Source: Micromonospora tarensis
GTDB taxonomy: Bacteria > Actinomycetota > Actinomycetes > Mycobacteriales > Micromonosporaceae
Assembly (NCBI RefSeq): GCF_016803395.1
Contig: NZ_JAEVHL010000013.1
Coordinates: 1-64,000 of the forward strand
Direction: 5' to 3'
DNA: 64,000 nt
The position numbers were made by a program, and so were the translations under genes. The notes under the pieces were generated by a model. That model worked only from the letters and a program-made list of their open reading frames with translations. It ran no database searches and was not told the origin of the DNA. Below are positions 54,552 to 62,594 of this stretch, piece after piece (position 1 is the first letter of the stretch; the number at the start of each line of letters is the position of its first letter).

Positions 54552-56543
54552 TCAGTGCTCTTCGGGGTTGCCGTCGCTGTGCGGGTGCCGCCAGCGTTCG
54601 TGCGGCTTCGGGGCGTCCTCGGCGTCCTCCGGCGGGTCGCTCTGCTCGAAGCTCGGCCGGCGGACGCCCTCGGGCTCCGGCACGTCCACCGGCCGGGCGC
54701 CGGAGCGCGGCGCGGGCTGGTAGTCGGTCGCGTCGCGGGCGCCGTGCGCGCCCTCGGCGGACGGCGACTCCGGGACGTGGTGCTCCATCCGCAGTTCGTC
54801 GGCGAACTGCTGCGGCGGCTTGGTGGTGCGTTGCGGCAGGTCGCGGCCCAGGTCGGCGACGAGCGGGCCGTACTTCAGGTCGAAGGCGGGCCGCTCGGAG
54901 CGGATCCGGGGCATCCGGTCGAAGTTGCGCAGCGGCGGCGGGCAGCTGGTGGCCCATTCGAGGGAGTTGCCGAAGCCCCACGGGTCGTCCACTGTCACCA
55001 TCGCCCCGTACCGCCAGGACTTCCAGGCGTTGAAGATGAAGAAGAGGGTGGACAGGCCGAGGATGAAGGCGAAGATGCTGGAGATCGTGTTCAGCGTGGT
55101 GAAACCGTCGGTGGGCAGGTAGTCGGCGTACCGGCGGGGCATGCCCTCGCTGCCCAGCCAGTGGTGCACCAGGAAGGTGCCGTGGAAGCCGATGAACATG
55201 GTCCAGAAGTGCGCCTTGCCGAGCCGTTCGTCGAGCAGCCGCCCGGTCATCTTCGGCCACCAGAAGTAGTAGCCGCCGAAGAGGGCGAAGACCACGGTGC
55301 CGAACACCACGTAGTGGAAGTGCGCCACCACGAAGTAGGTGTCGTGGGTGTGGAAGTCGACCGGCGGGCTGGCCAGCAGCACCCCGGTGAGACCGCCGAG
55401 CAGGAAGGTGACCAGGAAGCCGATGGCGAAGAGCATCGGCGTCTCGAAGGTGATCTGTCCCTTCCACATGGTGCCGATCCAGTTGAAGAACTTCACCCCG
55501 GTCGGCACCGCGATCAGGTAGCTGAGGATGCTGAAGAACGGCAGCAGCACCTGGCCGGTGGCGAACATGTGGTGCGCCCAGACCGTCATGGACAGCACCG
55601 TGATGCCGATGGTGGCCAGCACGATCCCGGTGTAGCCGAAGAGCGGTTTGCGGGCGAAGACCGGGATGATCTCGGTGATGATGCCGAAGAACGGCAACGC
55701 GATGATGTACACCTCGGGGTGGCCGAAGAACCAGAACAGGTGCTGCCAGAGCATCGGGCCGCCGGTGGCCGGGTCGTACACGTGCGCGTTGAGCAACCGG
55801 TCGGCCGACAGTGCCAGCAGCGCGGCGGCCAGCAGCGGAAAGACGAGGATCACCAGCACGCTGGTGAAGAGCATGTTCCAGGTGAAGATCGGCATCCGGA
55901 ACATGGTCATCCCGGGCGCCCGCAGGGTGAGGATCGTGGTGATCAGGTTGACCGCGCCGAGGATGGTGCCCAGCCCGGAGACGACCAGACCGATGACCCA
56001 CATGTTCGCGCCCACGCCGGGGGAGTGCTCGTAGCTGCTCAGCGGGCTGTACGCGGTCCAGCCGAAGTCCGCCGAGCCGCCCGGGACGAGGAACCCGCCG
56101 ACCACCATCAGCCCGCCGAACAGGTACAGCCAGTAGGCGAGCGCGTTGAGGCGGGGGAACGACACATCCGGGGCGCCGATCTGGATCGGCACGATGAAGT
56201 TGCCGAACCCGAACGCGGCAGGCGTGGCGAACAGCAGCAGCATCACCGCGCCGTGCGAGGTGAAGAGCTGGTTGTACTGCTCGGAGGAGAGGAACTGCAG
56301 GCCCGGGCGGGCCAGCTCGGCCCGGATCAGCATCGCCTCCAGGCCGGCCAGCAGGAAGAACCCGAACGAGGTCAGCAGATACAGCAGGCCGATCTGCTTG
56401 TGGTCGGTCGTGGCGAGGAACTTGATCAACGTGTTGCCGGGGACCGGTGTGCGTACCGGTCCCGGGAAGCCCCCGAAGCGGGCCGGTGCCAGAATCGCCG
56501 GACCCCGATCGCGACCGGGTTCCGTGGTTACCCGCTTGGGCAT
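54552..56543 (-). CDS. ctaD: Cytochrome c oxidase subunit I (aa3-type)
   Basis: A 663-residue integral membrane protein with 12 helices, the catalytic core of an aa3-type terminal oxidase. The heme and copper ligands are in place: the low-spin haem His in [11 protein letters not shown], the CuB ligands in [11 protein letters not shown] and WAHHMF, and the haem a3 region in [15 protein letters not shown] hydrophilic C-terminal extension of about 100 residues (from [15 protein letters not shown] on) is typical of actinobacterial CtaD. No other cta gene lies nearby, so it may be a second copy. It is flanked by sigma-related genes. Confidence 0.96.
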   Translation of the reverse strand: MPKRVTTEPGRDRGPAILAPARFGGFPGPVRTPVPGNTLIKFLATTDHKQIGLLYLLTSFGFFLLAGLEAMLIRAELARPGLQFLSSEQYNQLFTSHGAVMLLLFATPAAFGFGNFIVPIQIGAPDVSFPRLNALAYWLYLFGGLMVVGGFLVPGGSADFGWTAYSPLSSYEHSPGVGANMWVIGLVVSGLGTILGAVNLITTILTLRAPGMTMFRMPIFTWNMLFTSVLVILVFPLLAAALLALSADRLLNAHVYDPATGGPMLWQHLFWFFGHPEVYIIALPFFGIITEIIPVFARKPLFGYTGIVLATIGITVLSMTVWAHHMFATGQVLLPFFSILSYLIAVPTGVKFFNWIGTMWKGQITFETPMLFAIGFLVTFLLGGLTGVLLASPPVDFHTHDTYFVVAHFHYVVFGTVVFALFGGYYFWWPKMTGRLLDERLGKAHFWTMFIGFHGTFLVHHWLGSEGMPRRYADYLPTDGFTTLNTISSIFAFILGLSTLFFIFNAWKSWRYGAMVTVDDPWGFGNSLEWATSCPPPLRNFDRMPRIRSERPAFDLKYGPLVADLGRDLPQRTTKPPQQFADELRMEHHVPESPSAEGAHGARDATDYQPAPRSGARPVDVPEPEGVRRPSFEQSDPPEDAEDAPKPHERWRHPHSDGNPEEH

Positions 56544-56666
56544 GGTTGCTCACCCCGTCGTGACGGCAAAAGGACGGGCGTGCCTACCCGACCCTCGCAC
56601 CATGTAACCAGGCGAGAGCGGTAATTTCGGGCAGATCGCTGGTACCGGGAGGGAGTGCCCCGAAGC

Positions 56667-57395
56667 TCAGGTTGCCGGCAGCATCGCCCAGACCGCCTTG
56701 CCCCGACCCGCCGGGACGGTGCCCCACCGCTGGGCCAGCTCCCGGACCAGCATCAGCCCCCGCCCACCCTCGGCGTGCAGGTCCGCCCCGCCCTCCCGGG
56801 CCTGGTCGCTGCTGCCGTCCACCACCGCGAGGTGCAGGTACGGCCGGCGCAGCGTCACCGTCACCTGCATCGGGGTGCCGGCGTGCCGCACCACGTTGCC
56901 GACCAGCTCGCTGAGCACCAACGCGGCCGGTCCGGACGCGTCGGGCAGGTTCCACCGCGCACACGCGTCGGTGACCAACTCGCGGGCGCGCCGGCAGGCC
57001 TCGGCCACCGGCTCCAGCCGGGCCCGCATCCGCACCGCCGACATCGTTCCGGCCAGCCGGGTCGCCTCCGCGCAGTCTGCGGACACCGGAACCACCCGGC
57101 AGGTGGTCGACTCGGCCAGCCACCGCTCCGCGACCGGCGACGGGGCGCAGAGCAGCACCGGCACCGCCGGCCACTCCTCGGCCCGGCGGGCGGTCGCGGC
57201 GAAGACGGAGAGCGCGAGCCGGTCCTGCACGCTCACCCCGGCCAGGTCGACCACCAGCGCCTCCGGCTGATCGACGAGCGCGTCGTTGAGCGCCTGATGC
57301 ACCGAGCGCATGGTGCCGAGGTGCAGTGCGCCGGTGAGCCGGACGACCGCCACCGGTGCCGTGGTGCGCACCTCGCAGGTGATCCCGCTCGACAT
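56667..57395 (-). CDS. STAS-HATPase (anti-sigma/RsbW-like) fusion protein
   Basis: A 242-residue protein. Residues 1-100 are a STAS domain (VAVVRLTGALHLGTMRSVHQ), in which the usual phosphorylatable Ser is replaced (VSVQDRLALSV). Residues about 110-242 are a GHKL ATPase of the RsbW type with N-box LSELVGNVVRHAG and G2 box GGRGLMLVRELAQRWG. It resembles actinobacterial anti-sigma factors. The ATG at 57395 is the natural start; the longer frame upstream is a shadow. It lies 2.2 kb from the sigma-STAS gene, beyond ctaD. Confidence 0.85.
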   Translation of the reverse strand: MSSGITCEVRTTAPVAVVRLTGALHLGTMRSVHQALNDALVDQPEALVVDLAGVSVQDRLALSVFAATARRAEEWPAVPVLLCAPSPVAERWLAESTTCRVVPVSADCAEATRLAGTMSAVRMRARLEPVAEACRRARELVTDACARWNLPDASGPAALVLSELVGNVVRHAGTPMQVTVTLRRPYLHLAVVDGSSDQAREGGADLHAEGGRGLMLVRELAQRWGTVPAGRGKAVWAMLPAT

Positions 57396-57502
57396 CGGCG
57401 CCTCAATTCGCTGCTGGGTCGGGATCCGCCAACTACCCGGGGTCGAGCCCGACCAAACCCAAACGCCGCCGGGGCGAGCCGGATCACGGCCCGGGTCGCA
57501 GG

Positions 57503-57961
57503 TCAGCGGCGTGCTCGCCCGGTCAGCACACCCAACGCGATCATGCCGACACCGAGGCCCAGGTGCAGCCAGTCGTCGGCGTCGTTGACCGGCAGCACGT
57601 TCGCCCCGGTGTCGTGGTCCACCGCCAGCCCATAGAGCCAGAGCACCAGATAGACGGCGCCGCCGCCGATCAGGAACGCCCGGGCGCCGGTGACCGTGCG
57701 GGCCAACACCAGCCCCGCCACCCCGAACGCCAGGTGCACCAGATTGTGCAGCACCGACACCTGGAAGACACCGAACAGGTACGCGCCCGAGCCGTGGCCG
57801 GCGAAGCGCAGACCGTCCACGCCGCTGGTGATCCCCGGCACGAAACCGAGCGCGCCGACCAGCAGGAACAGCACCCCCACCGAGGCGGCCGCCCGCCGGA
57901 GCGGCGGCTTGCCGTCGGCCGGATTGGCCCGGGCCCGGGAGTGCGCCATCGGTCCGACCAT
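57503..57961 (-). CDS. DUF4383 membrane protein
   Basis: A 152-residue protein with four membrane helices, starting MVGPMAHSRARANPADGKPP. The core LRFAGHGSGAYLFGVFQVSVLHNLVHLAFG is diagnostic of DUF4383. AGGAG lies eight bases before the ATG. These proteins are widespread in actinomycetes, with unknown function. It stands alone on its strand after the STAS-HATPase gene. Confidence 0.9.
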   Translation of the reverse strand: MVGPMAHSRARANPADGKPPLRRAAASVGVLFLLVGALGFVPGITSGVDGLRFAGHGSGAYLFGVFQVSVLHNLVHLAFGVAGLVLARTVTGARAFLIGGGAVYLVLWLYGLAVDHDTGANVLPVNDADDWLHLGLGVGMIALGVLTGRARR

Positions 57962-58074
57962 CACCGGCTCCTCGTCGCGCGGCGGGCATGAGCGTTGCCG
58001 GCTACCCGCTGCCGAAGCCGACAAACCACCCCCCGCGGAGGAGCCGTGCCCCACCGCCGCGCCGGGCCGACGGG

Positions 58075-59232
58075 TCAGGCCGGTAGCAGCCTCGGCACGC
58101 TGGCCAGCTGACGGACCCGCTCGTACAGCTCGACGTAGCGCTCGGCCATCACCGCCGGGGTGAAGCGCTGCGCGGCCACCCGCCGGCACTCGTCCGGGTC
58201 GAGCAGCTCGGCGGCGAGGAGCAGGTCGCCCAGCTCCTCCTCGTCGGCGGTGAGCAGCCCGGTACGGCCGTGCTCAATCAACTCCGGCAGGCAGCCCCGG
58301 GCGGTGGCTACCACCGGCGTACCCAGGGCCAGCGACTCGACCACCGCCGTGCCGCCGGGCTCCTCCCAGCGCAGCGGGAACAGCGACGCCCGGGCGCTGG
58401 CGAGCAGGTCGTCGCGCTCCTGCCCGGCCACGGTGCCGACCCAGCGGACCAGGTCACCGTCGACGTGCGGCGCCACCTCGTCGAGGAAGAACCGCACGTC
58501 CGGGTTCTGCCGGGCCTCGTCGCCGGCCGCCACGAGATCGGCCGGCCGGTGGTACGGGCCGACCGGTCCGGCCAGCACCAGCGGGAGACCGACCCGATGC
58601 GCGAGCCGGGCGCCCACGTCCTGCCCCTTGCCGGGGTTGATCCGGCCCAGGATGAGCAGGTGCTCGCCCTTCTCCGGTCGGGGCCGGCGGTCGGCGTCGA
58701 CGGCGAGCGGCGTGGACAGGTGCACGTGACCCACCGAGTGCTCCCGCAACGCCAACGGAGCGCGGGCCAGCTGCGACGCGGAGACGCCGTTGACCCGAAC
58801 CCGGTCACCGCCGTCCAGGCCGCCGTAGAGCGCCGGGTGCTTGGCCAGGTCCCAGTGCAGGGTGTGCAGGGTCGGCGGGCCGGCCGGCCCCATCGCGGCG
58901 AGGGTGGCCAGCCCGACCGCCTCGACATGGTCGTGCACCAGGTCGATGTCGTCGCGGGAGTGCAGCTCACGGACCACCCCGGCGAGGTGCGCCTGAGCGA
59001 TCCCGCAGACCTGGTTGTACGGCCGCTGCAACGCGGCGAACTGCCCGTCGGCGAAGACCGACACCCGCTCGTCCACCGGCAGGGTGCTGCTGCCCACCGA
59101 GGCGAGCACCACCCGCACGCCGAGCCGCCGCAGCTCCGGCACCAGCGTGGCGATCACGTTCTCGATACCGCCGTACCCGGGTGGCGGCACGGACAGCCAC
59201 GGGCCGGCGTTCATCAGCACGGTGAGGCTCAT
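58075..59232 (-). CDS. Family-4 glycosyltransferase
   Basis: A 385-residue GT-B enzyme starting MSLTVLMNAGPWLSVPPPGY. The acceptor half has the PPGYGGIENVIATLVPEL loop, and the donor half has GRINPGKGQDVGARLAHRVG and PLRWEEPGGTAVVESLALG with E-x7-E, so it is retaining. It resembles mannosyl or glucosyltransferases that act on small glycosides. Its start is 22 bases after the gpgS stop on the same strand, so the two are probably one operon. Confidence 0.9.
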   Translation of the reverse strand: MSLTVLMNAGPWLSVPPPGYGGIENVIATLVPELRRLGVRVVLASVGSSTLPVDERVSVFADGQFAALQRPYNQVCGIAQAHLAGVVRELHSRDDIDLVHDHVEAVGLATLAAMGPAGPPTLHTLHWDLAKHPALYGGLDGGDRVRVNGVSASQLARAPLALREHSVGHVHLSTPLAVDADRRPRPEKGEHLLILGRINPGKGQDVGARLAHRVGLPLVLAGPVGPYHRPADLVAAGDEARQNPDVRFFLDEVAPHVDGDLVRWVGTVAGQERDDLLASARASLFPLRWEEPGGTAVVESLALGTPVVATARGCLPELIEHGRTGLLTADEEELGDLLLAAELLDPDECRRVAAQRFTPAVMAERYVELYERVRQLASVPRLLPA

Positions 59233-59254
59233 CAGGCCCGTCCCTTCCAGCCGT

Positions 59255-60270
59255 TCACGCGGCGGCCACCCGCCGACGGGGCACCCGGTGGCGCAACTCG
59301 GCCAGCGGCGGGCGCTCCTCAATGGACACGTCGCTGACCACGATCTCGCGGTCGAGGTTCGGCAGGGTGTCCGAGCCGCCGCGCCGGAACTGGGTCAGCA
59401 ACGCCTCCGGCGCCAAACCGGCGGTGGCCCAACCGCGTCGCTGCAACCGCGACCAGGCGGTCAACATGATCTGCGCGGACATCCGACCGAGGGCCGCCGT
59501 GTCCTGGTGCCGGTGCTTGCGCTCACCGAGGTCGACCTGCGCCATCGCGTCCAACCCGACCAGGTCGAGCAGGTCGATCATCATGGCCGTCTCCACCCCG
59601 TACCCGGAGACGAACGGCACCTGGGCCAGCACGTCGCGACGGCCCGCGTACTCGCCGGCGAGCGGCTGCACGAAACCGGCCAGCTCGGGCCAGAAAAGGT
59701 TGAGCAGCGGACGGGCCATCAACTCGGTCACCCGGCCCCCGCCGTCCTGCTCCACAGTGGCGGAGCCGACCAGGGGCCGTGGTAGAAGCCCTTCACGAAG
59801 TCGACCGACGGGTCGGTCAGCAGCGGGCCGAGCAGCCCGCTCACGAAGTGCGGCCGAAACTCCCGCAGGTCGGCGTCGATGAACGCCACCACGTCCCCCT
59901 CGGCGGCGGCCAGACCCGCCCAGAGCGCGTCGCCCTTGCCGGTCAGCCGGGGCAGCCCCCGGGTCATCGCGTCCTGGCTGACCACCTCCGCGCCAGCGGC
60001 GCGGGCCACCTGCGCGGTCCGGTCGGTCGAGCGGGAATCCACCACGATCAGCTCGTCGACCAGGGCGACCCGATCCATCAGGTGCTCCCGGATGGTCGAC
60101 ACGATCGCGCCGACGGTGGCCTCCTCGTTGCGCGCGGGCAGCACCACGCTGACCCGGCTGTCGCCCTTGGCCCGCACCAGTCGACGCGTCGGCCAGTCCG
60201 CCGCCGACGTCGTCCGGTACGTGGCCCACGCCTCCACCACCGGTGACACGCTTGATGTCGTATCCCGCAC
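59255..60270 (-). CDS. gpgS: Glucosyl-3-phosphoglycerate synthase, frame broken near 59781
   Basis: GpgS makes glucosyl-3-phosphoglycerate from a nucleotide-glucose and 3-phosphoglycerate, the first step to glucosylglycerate and, in mycobacteria, to methylglucose lipopolysaccharide. The first frame carries VVLPARNEEATVGAIVSTIR and FIDADLREFRP with the DxD metal motif; the second carries GGGRVTELMARPLLN and GEYAGRRDVLAQVPFVSGYG. They join if one C is restored in TACCACGGCCCC at about 59781. The GTG at 60270 with GGAGGA upstream is the start. The family is 300-330 residues, as here after joining. Confidence 0.88.
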
Positions 60271-60462
60271 GGGCACTCCTCCATTCGTGCGTGGAAAACC
60301 GAGTTTGGTTGTTCCCAGTCGCCGTCACGCGCTAACCGCATTCTCGGCAACAGCTTGATCACACTGGTGACGACAATGCGTTCCCGGTGGATGAACGTTT
60401 GATTGCGCACAGCCCAGGGGACTGGTCCCACCGCACATGAAAGGTCTTCGAAGGGGTGTCGG

Positions 60463-61473
60463 ATGCGGAAATGCCGGGTGGGGCTCGTCGGAGCCGGCGG
60501 AGTGGCACAGCGGCATGCGCGGGTGCTCGCCGGGTTCGACGACGTGGAGCTGGTCGGGGTCACCGACGTCGCGCCGCAGGCGGCGTCCGCGCTGGCCGCG
60601 CAGCACGGCGGGCGGGCCCGCGCCGACGTCGCCGAACTGCTGGCCACCGACCCGGACGCGGTCTACGTCTGCGTGCCACCGTTCGCGCACGGCCCCACCG
60701 AGGAGGCGGTCATCGACGCCGGGGTGCCGATGTTCGTGGAGAAACCCGTCGCTGTGGACCTGGGCACCGCCGAGCGGATCGCCGACCTGGTCGCGCGGCG
60801 CGGGCTGCGCACCGCCGTCGGGCACCATTGGCGCTACTCCAGCCTGCTCGACGAGGCCCGCGCCCTGCTCGCCGACCGTCCGGTGCGGATGGTCAGCGGC
60901 GCCTGGCTGGACAAGGTGCCACCGGTGGCCTGGTGGTCGCGGCGCGACCGCTCCGGCGGACCGGTGGTCGAGCAGGCCGCCCACGTGCTCGACCTGATCC
61001 GCGTGCTGGCCGGCGAGGTGACCGAGGTGACCGCGTACGGCAACGGCACCCCGCCGCCGGTCGACGGCGCGGACATCGACTCGGTCACCACCGCCGCGCT
61101 GCGCTTCGCCGACGGCGCGGTCGGCACGCTCAGCGCGGCCTGCGTGCTGGGCTGGAAGCACCGTGCCGGCCTGGAGGTCCTCGCCGACGGGCTGGCCCTC
61201 TCGATCACCGAGGACGGGCTGTCGATCCGCGACGCCGACGGCGAACGACACGTCCCCGCCGACCCGGACGCCGCCCGGGTGGCGGTGGACCGCGCCTTCA
61301 TCAACGCCGTCCGGGGCATTGGCGACGACATTCGCGTCCCGTACGCCGAAGCGCTGGCCACCCAGCGGCTGGCCCTCGCGGTGGCCGACTCGGCCCGCAC
61401 CGGCGCGACCGTGCGGCTCGCCGCCCCGACCGCGCCGACGGTGCTCAGCACGGGGGTGACAGTCGATGCCTGA
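60463..61473 (+). CDS. Gfo/Idh/MocA family oxidoreductase
   Basis: A 336-residue NAD(P)-dependent sugar or polyol dehydrogenase. The N-terminal Rossmann fold opens VGLVGAGGVAQRHARVLAGF and the catalytic EKP motif is VEKPVAVDLG. The C-terminal substrate domain has GHHWRYSSLLDEA and the conserved His/Lys region. ATG 60463 is the natural start. The next gene, another dehydrogenase, overlaps by eight bases. It is divergent from gpgS and probably part of the same pathway. Substrate is unknown. Confidence 0.9.
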   Translation: MRKCRVGLVGAGGVAQRHARVLAGFDDVELVGVTDVAPQAASALAAQHGGRARADVAELLATDPDAVYVCVPPFAHGPTEEAVIDAGVPMFVEKPVAVDLGTAERIADLVARRGLRTAVGHHWRYSSLLDEARALLADRPVRMVSGAWLDKVPPVAWWSRRDRSGGPVVEQAAHVLDLIRVLAGEVTEVTAYGNGTPPPVDGADIDSVTTAALRFADGAVGTLSAACVLGWKHRAGLEVLADGLALSITEDGLSIRDADGERHVPADPDAARVAVDRAFINAVRGIGDDIRVPYAEALATQRLALAVADSARTGATVRLAAPTAPTVLSTGVTVDA

Positions 61474-62554
61474 CAAGGTGGTGGTGGTCACCGGCCCCGG
61501 CCGGGTCGACCTGGTGGAGCAGGACGCCGCGCCGCTGCGCCCCGGCACCTTTCGGGTCGAGACGCTGTTCAGCGGCGTCTCCGCCGGCACCGAGCTGAGC
61601 TATGTCAAGGGCACGAACCCCTACCTGAACGTGACCTGGAACGCCGACCTCGGGCTGTTCCAGCCGGGCGCGGCGAGCACGCCGTACCCGGTGCGCAAGC
61701 TCGGCTACATGCAGGTCGGTCGGGTGGTGGAGAGCGACACCCCGGCGGTCGCGGTGGGCACGGTCGGCGCGATGACCTACGGGCACCGCACCGGCTGGCT
61801 GGCCGACCCGGTGGCCGAACGGTTCGTGGCGCTCCCCGACGACCTGGACCCGCTGCTCGGCATCTACGTCGCGCACATGGGCCCGATCTGTGCCAACGGC
61901 CTGCTGCACGCCGCCGCCGACCTGCACGGCACCGACGTCCGCGCGCTCGGCGACGGGGTACGCGGCCGACGGGTCGCCGTGGTCGGCGCCGGTGTGGTGG
62001 CCCTGCTGACGGCGCTGCTCGCCCGACGCCACGGCGCCGCGTCGGTGGTGGTCCTCGATCCCACCCCGCACCGCCGCCAGGTCGCCGAGGCGCTCGGCCT
62101 GGAAACCCTCGACCCGGACGCGGACGACCCAGCGGTGGTGCTCAAGACCCGGTGGGCGCACACCGCCGGCGACCGGGGCGCCGACGTGGTGTTCCAGTGC
62201 CGGGGGCAGGCCTGGGCGCTGCACCTCGCCCTGCGCCTGCTGCGGCCCCAGGGCACCGTCATCGACCTCGCCTTCTACCAGGGTGGCGCGGACGCGGTCC
62301 GGCTCGGTGAGGAGTTCCACCACAACGGGCTGTCGCTCCGCTGCGCGCAGATCGGTCGGGTGCCGCGCGGGCTCGCCCCCACCTGGGACCGCGAGCGGCT
62401 CTCCGCCGAGACCATCGACCTGCTCCGTGGGTACGGGGATGTGATCCGCAAGCACCTCGTCTCGGCGATGGTGCCGTTCGACCAGGCACCCACAGTGCTC
62501 ACCGAGCTGGCCGACCGTCGCCGCCAGGAGCTGCAGGTGGTGCTCACCGGCTGA
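61466..62554 (+). CDS. Medium-chain zinc-type dehydrogenase
   Basis: A 362-residue MDR-family protein starting MPDKVVVVTGPGRVDLVEQD. The N-terminal GroES-like region has SAGTELSYVKGTNPY but lacks the usual catalytic Cys and the four-Cys zinc loop. The cofactor domain shows AVVGAGVVALLTALLARRHG. It therefore resembles zinc-free or BchC-like dehydrogenases often paired with Gfo/Idh enzymes. The two genes overlap by eight bases and probably catalyse successive oxidation and reduction of one sugar-like substrate (inference). Confidence 0.88.
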   Translation: MPDKVVVVTGPGRVDLVEQDAAPLRPGTFRVETLFSGVSAGTELSYVKGTNPYLNVTWNADLGLFQPGAASTPYPVRKLGYMQVGRVVESDTPAVAVGTVGAMTYGHRTGWLADPVAERFVALPDDLDPLLGIYVAHMGPICANGLLHAAADLHGTDVRALGDGVRGRRVAVVGAGVVALLTALLARRHGAASVVVLDPTPHRRQVAEALGLETLDPDADDPAVVLKTRWAHTAGDRGADVVFQCRGQAWALHLALRLLRPQGTVIDLAFYQGGADAVRLGEEFHHNGLSLRCAQIGRVPRGLAPTWDRERLSAETIDLLRGYGDVIRKHLVSAMVPFDQAPTVLTELADRRRQELQVVLTG

Positions 62555-62594
62555 CCGCCTCCGCCGGGTGCCCGGGCCGGCTACCGTTCCCGGC

